Origin: Desulfurococcales archaeon
GTDB taxonomy: Archaea > Thermoproteota > Thermoprotei_A > Sulfolobales > WAQK01
DNA length: 49,664 bases
Assembly (NCBI GenBank): GCA_027083135.1
Contig: JALWQH010000038.1
Coordinates: forward strand, 1-49,664
Direction: 5' to 3'
Both the position numbers and the translations under genes were made by a program. The notes beneath the pieces were generated by a model that did not search any database, had not been told where the DNA came from, and worked only from the letters and a program-made list of their open reading frames with translations. Positions 32,428 to 40,722 of the stretch are shown in pieces. Position 1 is the stretch's first letter, and every line of letters begins with the position of its first letter.

Positions 32428-32488
32428 AGGGCGATGATAAGGCTTACAAGGCCTGATCTAGTGATGCGCGAACCCGCGGATGAGCCCT
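32428..32488 (+). ncRNA. Box C/D guide sRNA candidate
   Basis: The layout is that of an archaeal 2'-O-methylation guide: box C ATGATAA (32434-32440), a 12-nt guide, box D' CTGA (32453-32456), a 4-nt linker, box C' GTGATGC (32461-32467), a second 12-nt guide, and box D ATGA (32480-32483). Terminal stem AGGGC/GCCCT (32428-32432, 32484-32488) closes it. Boxes C and D each depart from consensus by one base. The D' guide would pick GCCUUGUAAGCC, methylating the fifth base (U); the D guide CCGCGGGUUCGC, fifth base G. An own TATA box supports transcription. It ends just before the stop of the GH130 gene on the other strand. Confidence 0.62.
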
Positions 32489-33622
32489 CTAAGCTATCTT
32501 TCCATTATCCAGCTCGGCCAGCAGGTCGTCTAGATGCATTGTGGCAAGGGATGCGAAGTAGTCTGAGGCGCCATAGCTTATAAGCAGCTGGTCATCTACT
32601 CTCAGCGCACCGCAGGGGAAGACTACGTAGGGCCTATCACCGTATATCTCGTAGTTCATTCTAGGCTCCATAACGTATCTCGGCGTTACAGCAAGTATTC
32701 TGGGTACCTCCTCCCTGTAATCCAGCATCATGGCGAATACCCTGTAGATCTCGGTGTCCTTGTCTACTCCATGTGCAAGCAGCAGGTAGACTCCGGGTTT
32801 AAGTTCTATTGGGGGGGAAGACCATCCAAGCTTGGATTCATAAGGTGCTGGCTCCATCACCCTCCATGCCTCCTTCAAATACACCTCCCTGACATCGTCG
32901 AAGCTCTCCCTAGCCTTCCTCATCTCATCCCAGGAAACCTTTGAGACTGCTAGGATGAAGAGATCACCGTGATCTAAGCGTAGGTGAGGCCTATGGAACA
33001 CTATGACCCCGTCTCCAGGAGCCTCAACTATGAATGAGTCCTTATTACTCACCATCCAGGGTCTAAGCTCGTCTGGGAGGAGGAAGACGTATCTCTTCTC
33101 CCATTTCCCATTACCGCTACTAACAGCTGTGACGGGAAGGGTTCTCTCGCTCCACACCCTTGGGTTAAAGTAGTTGGCTGTTCTGCCAACATAGGTCATA
33201 TAGTATTCGTCTCCTATAATGGTGGCACGAGGATCCTCCGTACCCCATATATCGTATCTCGTGGAGGGAGCTACTATAAGCTCGCCTGAATAATGGCTTG
33301 CTGATACCGAGCCCTCCAAGATGTCTGGGAGATTAAGATCTATTTTAGCTATGGCGCTTACATACTTATAATACCCCATGATTATCCTAGCGTAAAGCGA
33401 GAAGCAATCGGGGCAGCCACGCCTAAAAGTGATGGCTGGGTTAAATATGGCGACAGGATTGTTGACGGGATAATTGGTTAAGTGCACTCTTCTAGGAGCT
33501 ATTACCCCTCGCCGCCTAGCTATATCTACTGTCTCATAGCTTCTCAACCTAGATGCTTCTCTCCCCCCTGAAGCCTCTTTAAGCCATGCCTTAAGCCCCT
33601 CCTCCAAGCCTGCTTTCTCCAA
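32489..33622 (-). CDS. GH130-family glycoside phosphorylase/hydrolase
   Basis: Five-bladed propeller protein with NPAI near residue 57, GTEDPRA (about residue 125) where the catalytic aspartate lies, YMTYVGRT and a C-terminal LLISYGASD: the pattern of GH130 enzymes. These phosphorolyse or hydrolyse beta-mannosides, releasing mannose 1-phosphate from short mannan oligomers in characterised members. Archaeal versions are often next to GT4 glycosyltransferases, as here (42 nt apart, same strand), which suggests synthesis or recycling of a mannose-containing glycan. TTG start. Confidence 0.82.
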   Translation of the reverse strand: MEKAGLEEGLKAWLKEASGGREASRLRSYETVDIARRRGVIAPRRVHLTNYPVNNPVAIFNPAITFRRGCPDCFSLYARIIMGYYKYVSAIAKIDLNLPDILEGSVSASHYSGELIVAPSTRYDIWGTEDPRATIIGDEYYMTYVGRTANYFNPRVWSERTLPVTAVSSGNGKWEKRYVFLLPDELRPWMVSNKDSFIVEAPGDGVIVFHRPHLRLDHGDLFILAVSKVSWDEMRKARESFDDVREVYLKEAWRVMEPAPYESKLGWSSPPIELKPGVYLLLAHGVDKDTEIYRVFAMMLDYREEVPRILAVTPRYVMEPRMNYEIYGDRPYVVFPCGALRVDDQLLISYGASDYFASLATMHLDDLLAELDNGKIA

Positions 33623-33664
33623 GCCCCTGCACCTACCTCTAAATGCTTGGAGGGAGAGGAGGCT

Positions 33665-34843
33665 TTAAACTTGGGGGTATATGCGGCCTCCACTACTATA
33701 GGCTTCTAGATGCATGCCTGCAATACGGCTCCAAGATGTTTTAAGTGCGTATCCCCACACCTTCTCTCCTACTTCCTCCCAGCCTATGGTTCCACGCAGT
33801 AGTCTATCAATCCTCTCAGCTATTAGCGCGGTGTTATTCTCGGGTGCTGAGAGCTCTGGAGCTAGATAATAGTATTCGAAGAGCCTGGGGATCCTTGTAA
33901 CCACTAATGGCTTACGGCTCCCCATGGCTAGGTGGAGGATACCGCTTACACTGTAAAGCCCCTTCTTCTCCCTATATGGAAGCACAACCATATCCGAGGC
34001 TGCAAGTATTCTTAGAAGCTCGTCTCGTGTAAGCCTTTTCCTCACAATGATGGCTAGGTCTCCGAGGCCTTTAAGCGCGTTTAAAGCGCTTCTCACGGAT
34101 GGAAGATGCTTCTTTTTCTGTATGTTTCCAGCCACTATTACTTTGAACCTCCTGCCCCTGGCCCTCAGCCTGGATGCGGCATCTGCAAGCAGATCTAATC
34201 CTTTATCCCATCTAAGGAAGCCTGGAGTAGCTATGAGTACTTCCTCCCCAACCCTTATCCCCATGTTTCCCAGCACCTCATCCTTCGGGTCATTGAGATA
34301 CGGGTTGATCAGGGTGCCGTGGGGGATCATGTATACGTTGTCCAGTCCTACGCCCTGGCTCCACAGTTCGAATTCCTGTAGAGGACTATGCACCACTACG
34401 ATGTCTGTAAGGGCGCTTATCCTTTTTTGAAACCAGGTATACTCGTAGCCCATAACGGAGTGGTACACGCTGTGCAGGGTTATGGCCACTTTATCAGCAT
34501 ACTGCTTAGCCTCCTCCACGAATTTTATGAAGGCCTCGGAGTTTGGGTGAAGGCCGTATTCATGCTGCAGGTGTAGGACATCGTATTTACCATGCTCCTC
34601 TACGCCTTTCTCCAGGGCCTTCAGTATCTTCTTGTAGCTGGGCTTGCTCCTAATATGGCATGGTATTATGAGGGCTCCTGTATTACTATCCACGTATGGT
34701 TTGCGAGGCTTGCCAAAATAGTCGGCGTAAACATGGATGGTGCATCTAGGACACTTGTCTCTGAGGCCTTCTATGAGAAGCCTAGTATACTCGCCTATGC
34801 CGCAGGGGGTCGGAGGATATGTTGTGAGATAGGCTATCCTCAT
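33665..34843 (-). CDS. GT4-family glycosyltransferase
   Basis: GT-B fold: the N-terminal domain begins RIAYLTTYPPTPCGIGEYTR with the Gly-rich acceptor loop, and the C-terminal domain carries VLIATPGFLRWDKGLDLL and the donor-binding VVLPYREKKGLYSVSG segment. It uses a nucleotide sugar (often GDP-mannose) with retention. ATG 34843 is chosen because AAATATATTAAG at 34859-34870 predicts a start near 34840; GTG 34855 is in frame. It is the promoter-proximal gene of the GT4-GH130 pair. Confidence 0.87.
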   Translation of the reverse strand: MRIAYLTTYPPTPCGIGEYTRLLIEGLRDKCPRCTIHVYADYFGKPRKPYVDSNTGALIIPCHIRSKPSYKKILKALEKGVEEHGKYDVLHLQHEYGLHPNSEAFIKFVEEAKQYADKVAITLHSVYHSVMGYEYTWFQKRISALTDIVVVHSPLQEFELWSQGVGLDNVYMIPHGTLINPYLNDPKDEVLGNMGIRVGEEVLIATPGFLRWDKGLDLLADAASRLRARGRRFKVIVAGNIQKKKHLPSVRSALNALKGLGDLAIIVRKRLTRDELLRILAASDMVVLPYREKKGLYSVSGILHLAMGSRKPLVVTRIPRLFEYYYLAPELSAPENNTALIAERIDRLLRGTIGWEEVGEKVWGYALKTSWSRIAGMHLEAYSSGGRIYPQV

Positions 34844-34935
34844 TCCCAGTACCACTTAATATATTTGTAAGGCAAGGTAAAAACAGAGACGATTAGCATG
34901 GATCGACGGGAAGGGTCGGGCTTCAAGGGGGAAGC

Positions 34936-35778
34936 TTATTCTTGCTGCAGCAGGCTGGGCTCCTCTAGATCCTGGGGGAGGAGGACGCGGCGCGGCCTAT
35001 ATCCTAGAAGCATGAAAGCCTCGTCGAGCCTAGGCTTCCTGGGATACGAGTCAACATCCCGGAAGAAAAGCCATATCAGTGAGGCCAGGCTTGCCAGGCT
35101 CCACGGCGATATTTTAAGAGTGGTGACAGTATTGTCTCCCAGCCTGAGCACAGCTTTTTCAAGCATGCCTCGCAGCGGATCATAATCCTCGATTAAACCA
35201 AGCATGATGCTGCCTGCCTGATCCCTAAGCACATTGATCCACTGCATCCTGCTCTTGATCCACAGGTATATGTGGTCGAGCATTCTGACCAGTATGATGC
35301 CCTTATCATCCATCTTCCCGCTGATGCCTGCTAGAAGCCTTGAAAGCCTCCAGGGATCCATGAGGCTTGAAGAATATCCGTGAAGCAGCACCGCGTTAAA
35401 TCCTTCTCCAGGAATATTCGTGGAGAACGGGTCGGCCTCCACCGTCTGAACATTTATCCCGATCCTGCTGCCCCAGCGTTCAGCAAGTTTTAGGAGGTGG
35501 CCTCTACTATCAATTACAAGGACGCCTGCACGTATATTTCTATCAGCCAGGGCCCTGGCTAAAGCCGTTGAGCCTAGAGCTGAGCCCCCCATGATCTCGG
35601 CTATCAGTAGATCCTTATGCTGGAGCAGTACAGGAGACCATGGGTGCTCTGCAAGCATCCTCGTATAGAATTTCAGGTTGTGTTCAAACTGCCTTCTACC
35701 TTTATCCTCAAAGGGGTTCAGCATGCTTGTATCATACTCTAAGGGGGAGCCCATTATGCCTGCCTCTCTCATAAACAT
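34936..35778 (-). CDS. Methyltransferase-like protein, function unknown
   Basis: The middle of the 280 residues looks like a Rossmann methyltransferase: ILVAEIMGG-type motif I (seen as IAEIMGGSALGS near 59), LVIDSRG as motif II, and FNAVLLHGYSS as motif IV. The C-terminal 100 residues are helical and hydrophobic. Substrate unknown; neither a nucleic-acid nor a lipid motif is evident. ATG 35778 or 35772 lies 24-30 nt from the symmetric TATA element at 35797-35805. Confidence 0.5.
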   Translation of the reverse strand: MFMREAGIMGSPLEYDTSMLNPFEDKGRRQFEHNLKFYTRMLAEHPWSPVLLQHKDLLIAEIMGGSALGSTALARALADRNIRAGVLVIDSRGHLLKLAERWGSRIGINVQTVEADPFSTNIPGEGFNAVLLHGYSSSLMDPWRLSRLLAGISGKMDDKGIILVRMLDHIYLWIKSRMQWINVLRDQAGSIMLGLIEDYDPLRGMLEKAVLRLGDNTVTTLKISPWSLASLASLIWLFFRDVDSYPRKPRLDEAFMLLGYRPRRVLLPQDLEEPSLLQQE

Positions 35779-35796
35779 TGTTTTAGATGGTAGTCC

Positions 35797-35805
35797 TATT
35801 ATAAT
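35797..35805. promoter_or_regulatory. Shared TATA element between divergent genes
   Basis: TATTATAAT contains the perfect 8-bp palindrome ATTATAAT and lies between the minus-strand start (35778/35772) and ATG 35838. It is the only TATA candidate in the 33-59 bp gap. Confidence 0.55.
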
Positions 35806-35837
35806 CTTGTATGGAGGAAGCCGTTATAATATGCTGC

Positions 35838-36857
35838 ATGGAGTTGAAAGGAGGGTCTGTAGGGTTGCCTGGTAAGCTTCCATTAAGACTGCTTGAGAAA
35901 TATGTTTTCCCGAGAATAGGGGTTAGGGATAGCAGGGTGGTTGTAGGGCCTAGGGTAGGCGAGGATGCAGCAATAATTGATCTTGGGGGCAGGTTCCTCA
36001 TAGTTCACGCGGATCCCATTACGGAGGCTGCATATAGGGTAGGCTGGCTGGCCGTCCACATAGCATCCAACGACATAGCGGTGCGTGGGGCATCACCTCT
36101 ATGGATAATTGGAGTAATACTTCTCCCAGAAGATTATAGTGAGGGGGTGCTTGACCATATTACACGAGATATGGATGAGGCGGCGCGGGAGCTGGGGGCT
36201 ATGATTATTGGAGGCCATACGGAGGAGACTCCGCGGCTTGATAGACCCATGGTTGTATGCACCGTTATGGGCCTGGCTGACAGGTATGTGTCAACATCGG
36301 GTGCCAGGCCCGGCGACAAGGTGCTCCTCATAGGCTGGGCAGGGCTTGAAGGCACAGCTGTGCTTGCCTCTGATTTCAGGAATAAGCTTCTAAAACTAGG
36401 TGTAGGGGAAGACGTGTTGAGGAGGGCTGAAGGCCTCTATAGGAGGATAAGCATAGTGAAGCCCGCCTTAAGGCTAGCGGAGTTCGGGGCCTCCTCGATG
36501 CATGATCCCACCGAGGGGGGCCTCATAGGAGGCCTAGTGGAAGTCGCAGCAGCGTCACGTGTTAGAATAGAGGTGTGGGAGAAACGCATACCTCTACTCG
36601 ACGAGACAAGAATCATCGCGGACAAGCTCAGCATAGATCCATTAAAACTCATAAGCAGCGGCGCACTCATAGCAACTATCCCCGAGGAAAGAGTAAAGGA
36701 TCTAGGGAAGACAGGGATAAACTACTCTATTATTGGGGAGGTACATGAAGGAGAACCTCACCTAATCCTTCATAGAATCAATGGGGAAACCGAGATCTAC
36801 TATGAGCCTCCGGAGGATGAGCTGGCGAGACTCTGGGGTGAGATGAGGAGAAAATAA
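35838..36857 (+). CDS. AIR synthase-related (HypE/ThiL/SelD-like) protein
   Basis: PurM-like ATP-binding fold: VGEDAAIIDLG near residue 40, VHIASNDIAVRGASPLW, GGHTE and the C-terminal domain with MHDPTEGGLIGGL and SSGALIATIP. These are HypE/AIR-synthase markers, but the C-terminal cysteine (PRxC) that carries the thiocarboxamide in true HypE is absent; the chain ends GEMRRK. It may therefore be a paralogue with another small-molecule phosphotransfer role. Start ATG 35838 fits the shared TATA box; ATG 35811 lies before the predicted transcript start, and TTG 35865 after GGAGGG is possible. Confidence 0.78.
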   Translation: MELKGGSVGLPGKLPLRLLEKYVFPRIGVRDSRVVVGPRVGEDAAIIDLGGRFLIVHADPITEAAYRVGWLAVHIASNDIAVRGASPLWIIGVILLPEDYSEGVLDHITRDMDEAARELGAMIIGGHTEETPRLDRPMVVCTVMGLADRYVSTSGARPGDKVLLIGWAGLEGTAVLASDFRNKLLKLGVGEDVLRRAEGLYRRISIVKPALRLAEFGASSMHDPTEGGLIGGLVEVAAASRVRIEVWEKRIPLLDETRIIADKLSIDPLKLISSGALIATIPEERVKDLGKTGINYSIIGEVHEGEPHLILHRINGETEIYYEPPEDELARLWGEMRRK

Positions 36858-36879
36858 ATCTCCTGGCTGATCATAATGC

Positions 36880-38079
36880 ATGCGGGGATACTCCGTGAAG
36901 CTTCAAGGCATCCTCACATTACTCCTGGTTGTATCCATAATTATGGCTTCAGCCTCGTATCATGCAAGGCTCTCAGCATCCCCCTCTAAGGATAAGAAGC
37001 CCTATGTATGGGTGTGGATGTGTCTAGATGTATGTGAGCCTGGAAAAGACGAGCTACATATAAATCAGGTCAAGGCTTATAGGAGCCTCATAGACGCTGT
37101 CTCCTATGAAGCATATATTGTTGGTCAGGGAGGCCTCCTAGAGCATCATCCACGTGTTGCATGGGACGTCACACCTGATCTAAGGGCTCTGGGAGTCGAG
37201 ACATGGCCCATGATAGTCAGCGCCAATATTCAGAACATAAGAGCAGTGTTTGATAATGAGGATTCATTCATAGCTCAAGCTGTGGGAATAGCGCTGAGCC
37301 TGAATATAACTGGGTTCAACATAGATTTCGAGCCTACTGGAGGTGCAACACACCAGGATGCTGTGCGGTACGCCGAGTTCCTCGACAAGTTTGCAGCAGA
37401 GCTTCATAAGCATGGATTTAAGCTGAGCGTTGACGTGGCCCGCTGGTCCCCCATATGGGATCTAAGCCTCCTAGCGAAAACCAGAGTAGACTACATAATA
37501 GACATGTCGACCTACGCCTCCAGGGATACCACGTTCCTCAAATACCTGGACATGGATCTAGCAGAAATACCTGGAGATAAACTTGTAGTGGGACTCTGCA
37601 CCTACAATCTATCCAGCGATACACTGTTCCCTGAAAGCGAGGTTGCATTCAGATTCGCCAAGCTGATAAATAGAGGCGTATCCAGGATAGCAATATGGAG
37701 AACACTGCTACCAGTATCCTGGATAAGGTACATAAAGCTGTATAGGGAGGCAATGCCTATCCCAGCAACCATAACGACCCTAGGAGCAGTCACCGTGACC
37801 GATACTGTGACGAAGACTGAGACTGTGACGAGAACGGTGACCGCAACCTCTACAAGCACCACGATAAGCACTACAGTATCCACCAGGCTTATTCCAACCA
37901 CAAGAACCATGACCGTGACAAGCACGCTTACCAGAACCTCGCTTAAAACATCAACTACAACGCTGTACAGCACTAAGACAACCACGGTAACAAGGAATCA
38001 GTATAGCCTAGCTGCAACCCTAGGCGTGGTGGGGTTAATCATAGGTTTGGCTGCAGGCTATCTTGGCCGTAGGAGCTAA
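36880..38079 (+). CDS. Surface-anchored GH18-like protein with Thr-rich stalk
   Basis: Signal peptide (about 8-27), a TIM-barrel domain to about residue 290 with the GH18 region TGFNIDFEP (residues 144-152), then about 75 residues rich in Thr, Ser and Val (298-374), a membrane helix (378-395) and a final GRRS. GH18 enzymes have DxxDxDxE; here only Asp149 and Glu151 remain, with Thr144 and Asn147 at the other two positions. It may be a weak glycosidase or a glycan-binding surface protein. The stalk is probably O-glycosylated. Its stop is interlocked with that of the convergent amidohydrolase gene (CTAA). Confidence 0.65.
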   Translation: MRGYSVKLQGILTLLLVVSIIMASASYHARLSASPSKDKKPYVWVWMCLDVCEPGKDELHINQVKAYRSLIDAVSYEAYIVGQGGLLEHHPRVAWDVTPDLRALGVETWPMIVSANIQNIRAVFDNEDSFIAQAVGIALSLNITGFNIDFEPTGGATHQDAVRYAEFLDKFAAELHKHGFKLSVDVARWSPIWDLSLLAKTRVDYIIDMSTYASRDTTFLKYLDMDLAEIPGDKLVVGLCTYNLSSDTLFPESEVAFRFAKLINRGVSRIAIWRTLLPVSWIRYIKLYREAMPIPATITTLGAVTVTDTVTKTETVTRTVTATSTSTTISTTVSTRLIPTTRTMTVTSTLTRTSLKTSTTTLYSTKTTTVTRNQYSLAATLGVVGLIIGLAAGYLGRRS

Positions 38080-39359
38080 CCTAGAATACTGTACAGGAAG
38101 TCTGAAAGCCTATCCGTGATGCCTGCCGCCTCCCGCCGCCATTCCTCCAGGTTTCTCCCCCTAGAATATATTAGGCGTCCATTAACTATTGTATGCGTTA
38201 CATCTCTCCCCGTGGCAGCATATACTATGGCTGAGATAAGATTATCTTTTCTGAGGGGCTGGAGATACAGGCTGCCTGCATCAAGTAGAACTAGGTCTGC
38301 CTTCCTCCCCTCCTCTACTACGCCTGCATCGACGCCGAGAAGAGATGCCCCATGCTTTACAGCAGAGGATAAGGCGTGGAGGGCCGATACACCTGTATCC
38401 CAGTAGCCATGGCGTTGTAGAAATACGGCTATACGCATCTCCCTGAACATGTCGAGGCTATTATTACTGGCAGCACCATCAGTTCCTAACGCCACTCTTC
38501 CCCCGGATTCTAGGAGTTCCCTTAAAGGTAGCTGCCCGGCTGTAGCCAGCTTCATGTTGCTTGCAGGGCAGTGGACTATTCCAGCCTTTCTCTCCACAGC
38601 TAATCTGTACTCCCAGCTGGCAGCCCAGCCCATATGTACGAGAATAGTATTGCTGCCTAGCGCTCCAATTCTGCCTAGGAGTTCCACGGGAAATACCCCA
38701 TAACGTCTATGTATCTCATAAACCTCTCTCCGAGTCTCGGCTACATGTATGTGTAGCTGGGAGTTAAGCCTAGTAGCCTCATCATAAGCTGCCCTTACGG
38801 TTTCAGGAGACACCTTGTAGAGCGAGTGGACATTAGCTATAGGTGATGCTAGGCCTTTCAGGCTTCCGGCAATGCTTCTAAGCTTCCGCCTCCACTCCTC
38901 AAAGCCGCTATCCTCCATGAGCACGGGGCCTACCTTAGCCCTGATCCCAAGCTCTTCAGCAGCCCTAGCCGTCTCCAAGGGGTGGAAATACATGTCTATG
39001 AAGCCGGCTGTGCCTGTAGATGCCATTTCAAACACGGCCAGCTTCGAGGCAAGATACACTATGCTGGGCGTAAGCTTTGCCTCAACTCTCCACATATATT
39101 TCAACCATTCATGCAGCTCGGAATCATCGTGAAGCCCTCTAAGCATGGTCATAGCCGCATGTGTGTGGGCATTATAGAGTGCAGGCATAGCTATGCTGCC
39201 CCTACAGTCAACCACTATTCCACTCCTACCGGAGCATCCATCACCAACACATTCTATAAGGCCCTCATCAAGGAGTATGCTTGCATTCTCCAGTATTCTG
39301 CCCTTATCATCGAGTGTTAAGATATACTTGCACCTGTCAAGCAGAATAGGCTCAGACAC
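38076..39359 (-). CDS. Amidohydrolase: MTA/SAH (5'-deoxyadenosine) deaminase family
   Basis: Metal-binding motif HTHAAMTMLRG, then HVAETRREV, LVHMGWAA and the catalytic LGTDGAASNNSLD mark the 5-methylthioadenosine / S-adenosylhomocysteine deaminase group of COG0402. It deaminates adenosine derivatives to the inosine form, recycling by-products of SAM chemistry, which includes the 5'-deoxyadenosine made by radical SAM enzymes. Length 427 is complete. GTG start after a G-rich stretch; TATA-like CTTTATATCCC near 39428 or AGTTAAAAC near 39400. Confidence 0.85.
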   Translation of the reverse strand: MSEPILLDRCKYILTLDDKGRILENASILLDEGLIECVGDGCSGRSGIVVDCRGSIAMPALYNAHTHAAMTMLRGLHDDSELHEWLKYMWRVEAKLTPSIVYLASKLAVFEMASTGTAGFIDMYFHPLETARAAEELGIRAKVGPVLMEDSGFEEWRRKLRSIAGSLKGLASPIANVHSLYKVSPETVRAAYDEATRLNSQLHIHVAETRREVYEIHRRYGVFPVELLGRIGALGSNTILVHMGWAASWEYRLAVERKAGIVHCPASNMKLATAGQLPLRELLESGGRVALGTDGAASNNSLDMFREMRIAVFLQRHGYWDTGVSALHALSSAVKHGASLLGVDAGVVEEGRKADLVLLDAGSLYLQPLRKDNLISAIVYAATGRDVTHTIVNGRLIYSRGRNLEEWRREAAGITDRLSDFLYSILG

Positions 39360-39688
39360 CCCCGCCCCTCCCCCATATATCCTGCCTGAAGACCTGTTTT
39401 AACTAGAGGTCTGGGCCTATGGGATATAAAGCAAGTGGTAGTGGAGATGATGCAATGGTATGGCTTCAGCTCTCCTAGCACTATGGAGCGGGCTGGAGGT
39501 ATAAACCGCTGTTTACCGCTATAGGGTTGTTTCATATGCTTTAGGCTTGATTAGAATTACCTCTAGAGAATCCTGTTCTGCTTGCATGTCCTTGGAGGTC
39601 GCTTGGAATCATGTATGAGAACCCCAGGTTTTTTGCCTAATTACATATCAGAGCCTAGGCTGGATAATTCTGCGTCGTTGATGAATGG
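39360..39688. other. Intergenic region without a recognisable gene
   Basis: About 330 bp with no protein-like ORF. It holds the amidohydrolase promoter at its left end and a T6 run at 39629-39634 that would terminate plus-strand transcription, though no plus-strand gene precedes it. No repeat or stable fold stood out. Confidence 0.4.
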
Positions 39689-40630
39689 TTATTGGCCCAA
39701 CACTATTTTACGCACTGTTTCGGCTGGAGGTTCTAGTACGCTTATCTCTGCCTCCATCCCCTTAGCATCATTAATCATCTTCAAGGCTTCGCTGCCCTTA
39801 GCGTTCTTGCCGCCTGCCTCCAGGGTTGCGGCAGCTATGCTTCCCCGGTAGGCTAGTATTCTTGCAAGATACTTGTTTGCAGGAATATTTACGGTGATGT
39901 ATAGGTAGTCTTTACCTGCTCCCTTAGCAGCCTGTTTGACTAGGCTTTCAGCATCCTCGATCTTCGATCTAAATGTACGTATATGCTTGGAGTTCAATAG
40001 GAGTTCGGATACTATTAGGATGTCTGAGAGGGCCTCACTGCTCTCCTCTAAATTCCTGCTGGGTGCTGGCAGGCTAGGCGCCTTAGGCTTCTCCTCAACC
40101 ATCCTAGGCTTCTCCTCTCTTCTAGGCTTCGCCGGAGCAGCCGGGGTGGGAGGTGCTGCAGGCCTGGCAGGCGCTTTAGGCTTCTCCCTAGGCTTCCTCC
40201 CAGCCTTGACTACGGCCTCCTGCAACCTGGTGCCGAAATCCTCTAACGCCAGGTTCATACGATAGTTTAATGCTGATTCCACTATGAAGCCTGCTGAGAG
40301 CTGCATGACGAGTTCAAGCCTGGTCTCAGTAGGTGTGAGGGCTTCGAGAACAATATCTATGGTCATAACGAAGTTTCCCTCACCTATATATACTATTTTT
40401 CTGGGAGGTTCGAGTACTCTTCGGAATCTGGCTCTAAGCCTCCTAACCACGCCGAAGGCGGCCTTTACCTGTATTTCAACATCGGCTTCCCCATCCCTCT
40501 CCTTGATCCTGTCGAATACTTGAAGGAGCCTCAGGAAATTCGCCGGCATGCTAAGATAATTATAAGTCTCCTCTAAGCCGGCATACACCGAGTATACGCG
40601 TGTAATTCTCCTAACCCCGCCTCCCCCCAT
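39689..40630 (-). CDS. START/SRPBCC-like domain fused to an unknown C-terminal domain
   Basis: Residues 5-135 read as an SRPBCC (START-like) fold of the CoxG type: RVYSVYAGLEETYNYLSMP, a central run of alternating strands and a long C-terminal helix. A linker of about 50 residues rich in Pro, Ala and Lys (140-195) leads to a 110-residue alpha/beta domain (about 200-313) that I do not recognise. The START fold usually holds a hydrophobic ligand. Start ATG follows the symmetric TATA at 40672-40681 by 42-46 nt. The glycine run after the start (MGGGG) is odd, but no later start fits better. Confidence 0.55.
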   Translation of the reverse strand: MGGGGVRRITRVYSVYAGLEETYNYLSMPANFLRLLQVFDRIKERDGEADVEIQVKAAFGVVRRLRARFRRVLEPPRKIVYIGEGNFVMTIDIVLEALTPTETRLELVMQLSAGFIVESALNYRMNLALEDFGTRLQEAVVKAGRKPREKPKAPARPAAPPTPAAPAKPRREEKPRMVEEKPKAPSLPAPSRNLEESSEALSDILIVSELLLNSKHIRTFRSKIEDAESLVKQAAKGAGKDYLYITVNIPANKYLARILAYRGSIAAATLEAGGKNAKGSEALKMINDAKGMEAEISVLEPPAETVRKIVLGQ

Positions 40631-40671
40631 ACAGCTGGCTATGATTGCCAGTGAAGTAAAATGGTGAAAAC

Positions 40672-40681
40672 CTTATAAAAA
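40672..40681. promoter_or_regulatory. Shared TATA element between divergent genes
   Basis: CTTATAAAAA is centred 46 nt from ATG 40630 on the minus strand and 47 nt from ATG 40723 on the plus strand. Confidence 0.55.
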
Positions 40682-40722
40682 CATGCTGAAACTATAGGTT
40701 TAGGTACGATTGTGGGATACCA

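Noticed and set aside
35838-36857. Calling this gene hypE because hypA and hypC are in the window
   Set aside because: The C-terminal PRxC cysteine required for HypE chemistry is missing and it lies 10 kb from the hyp block.
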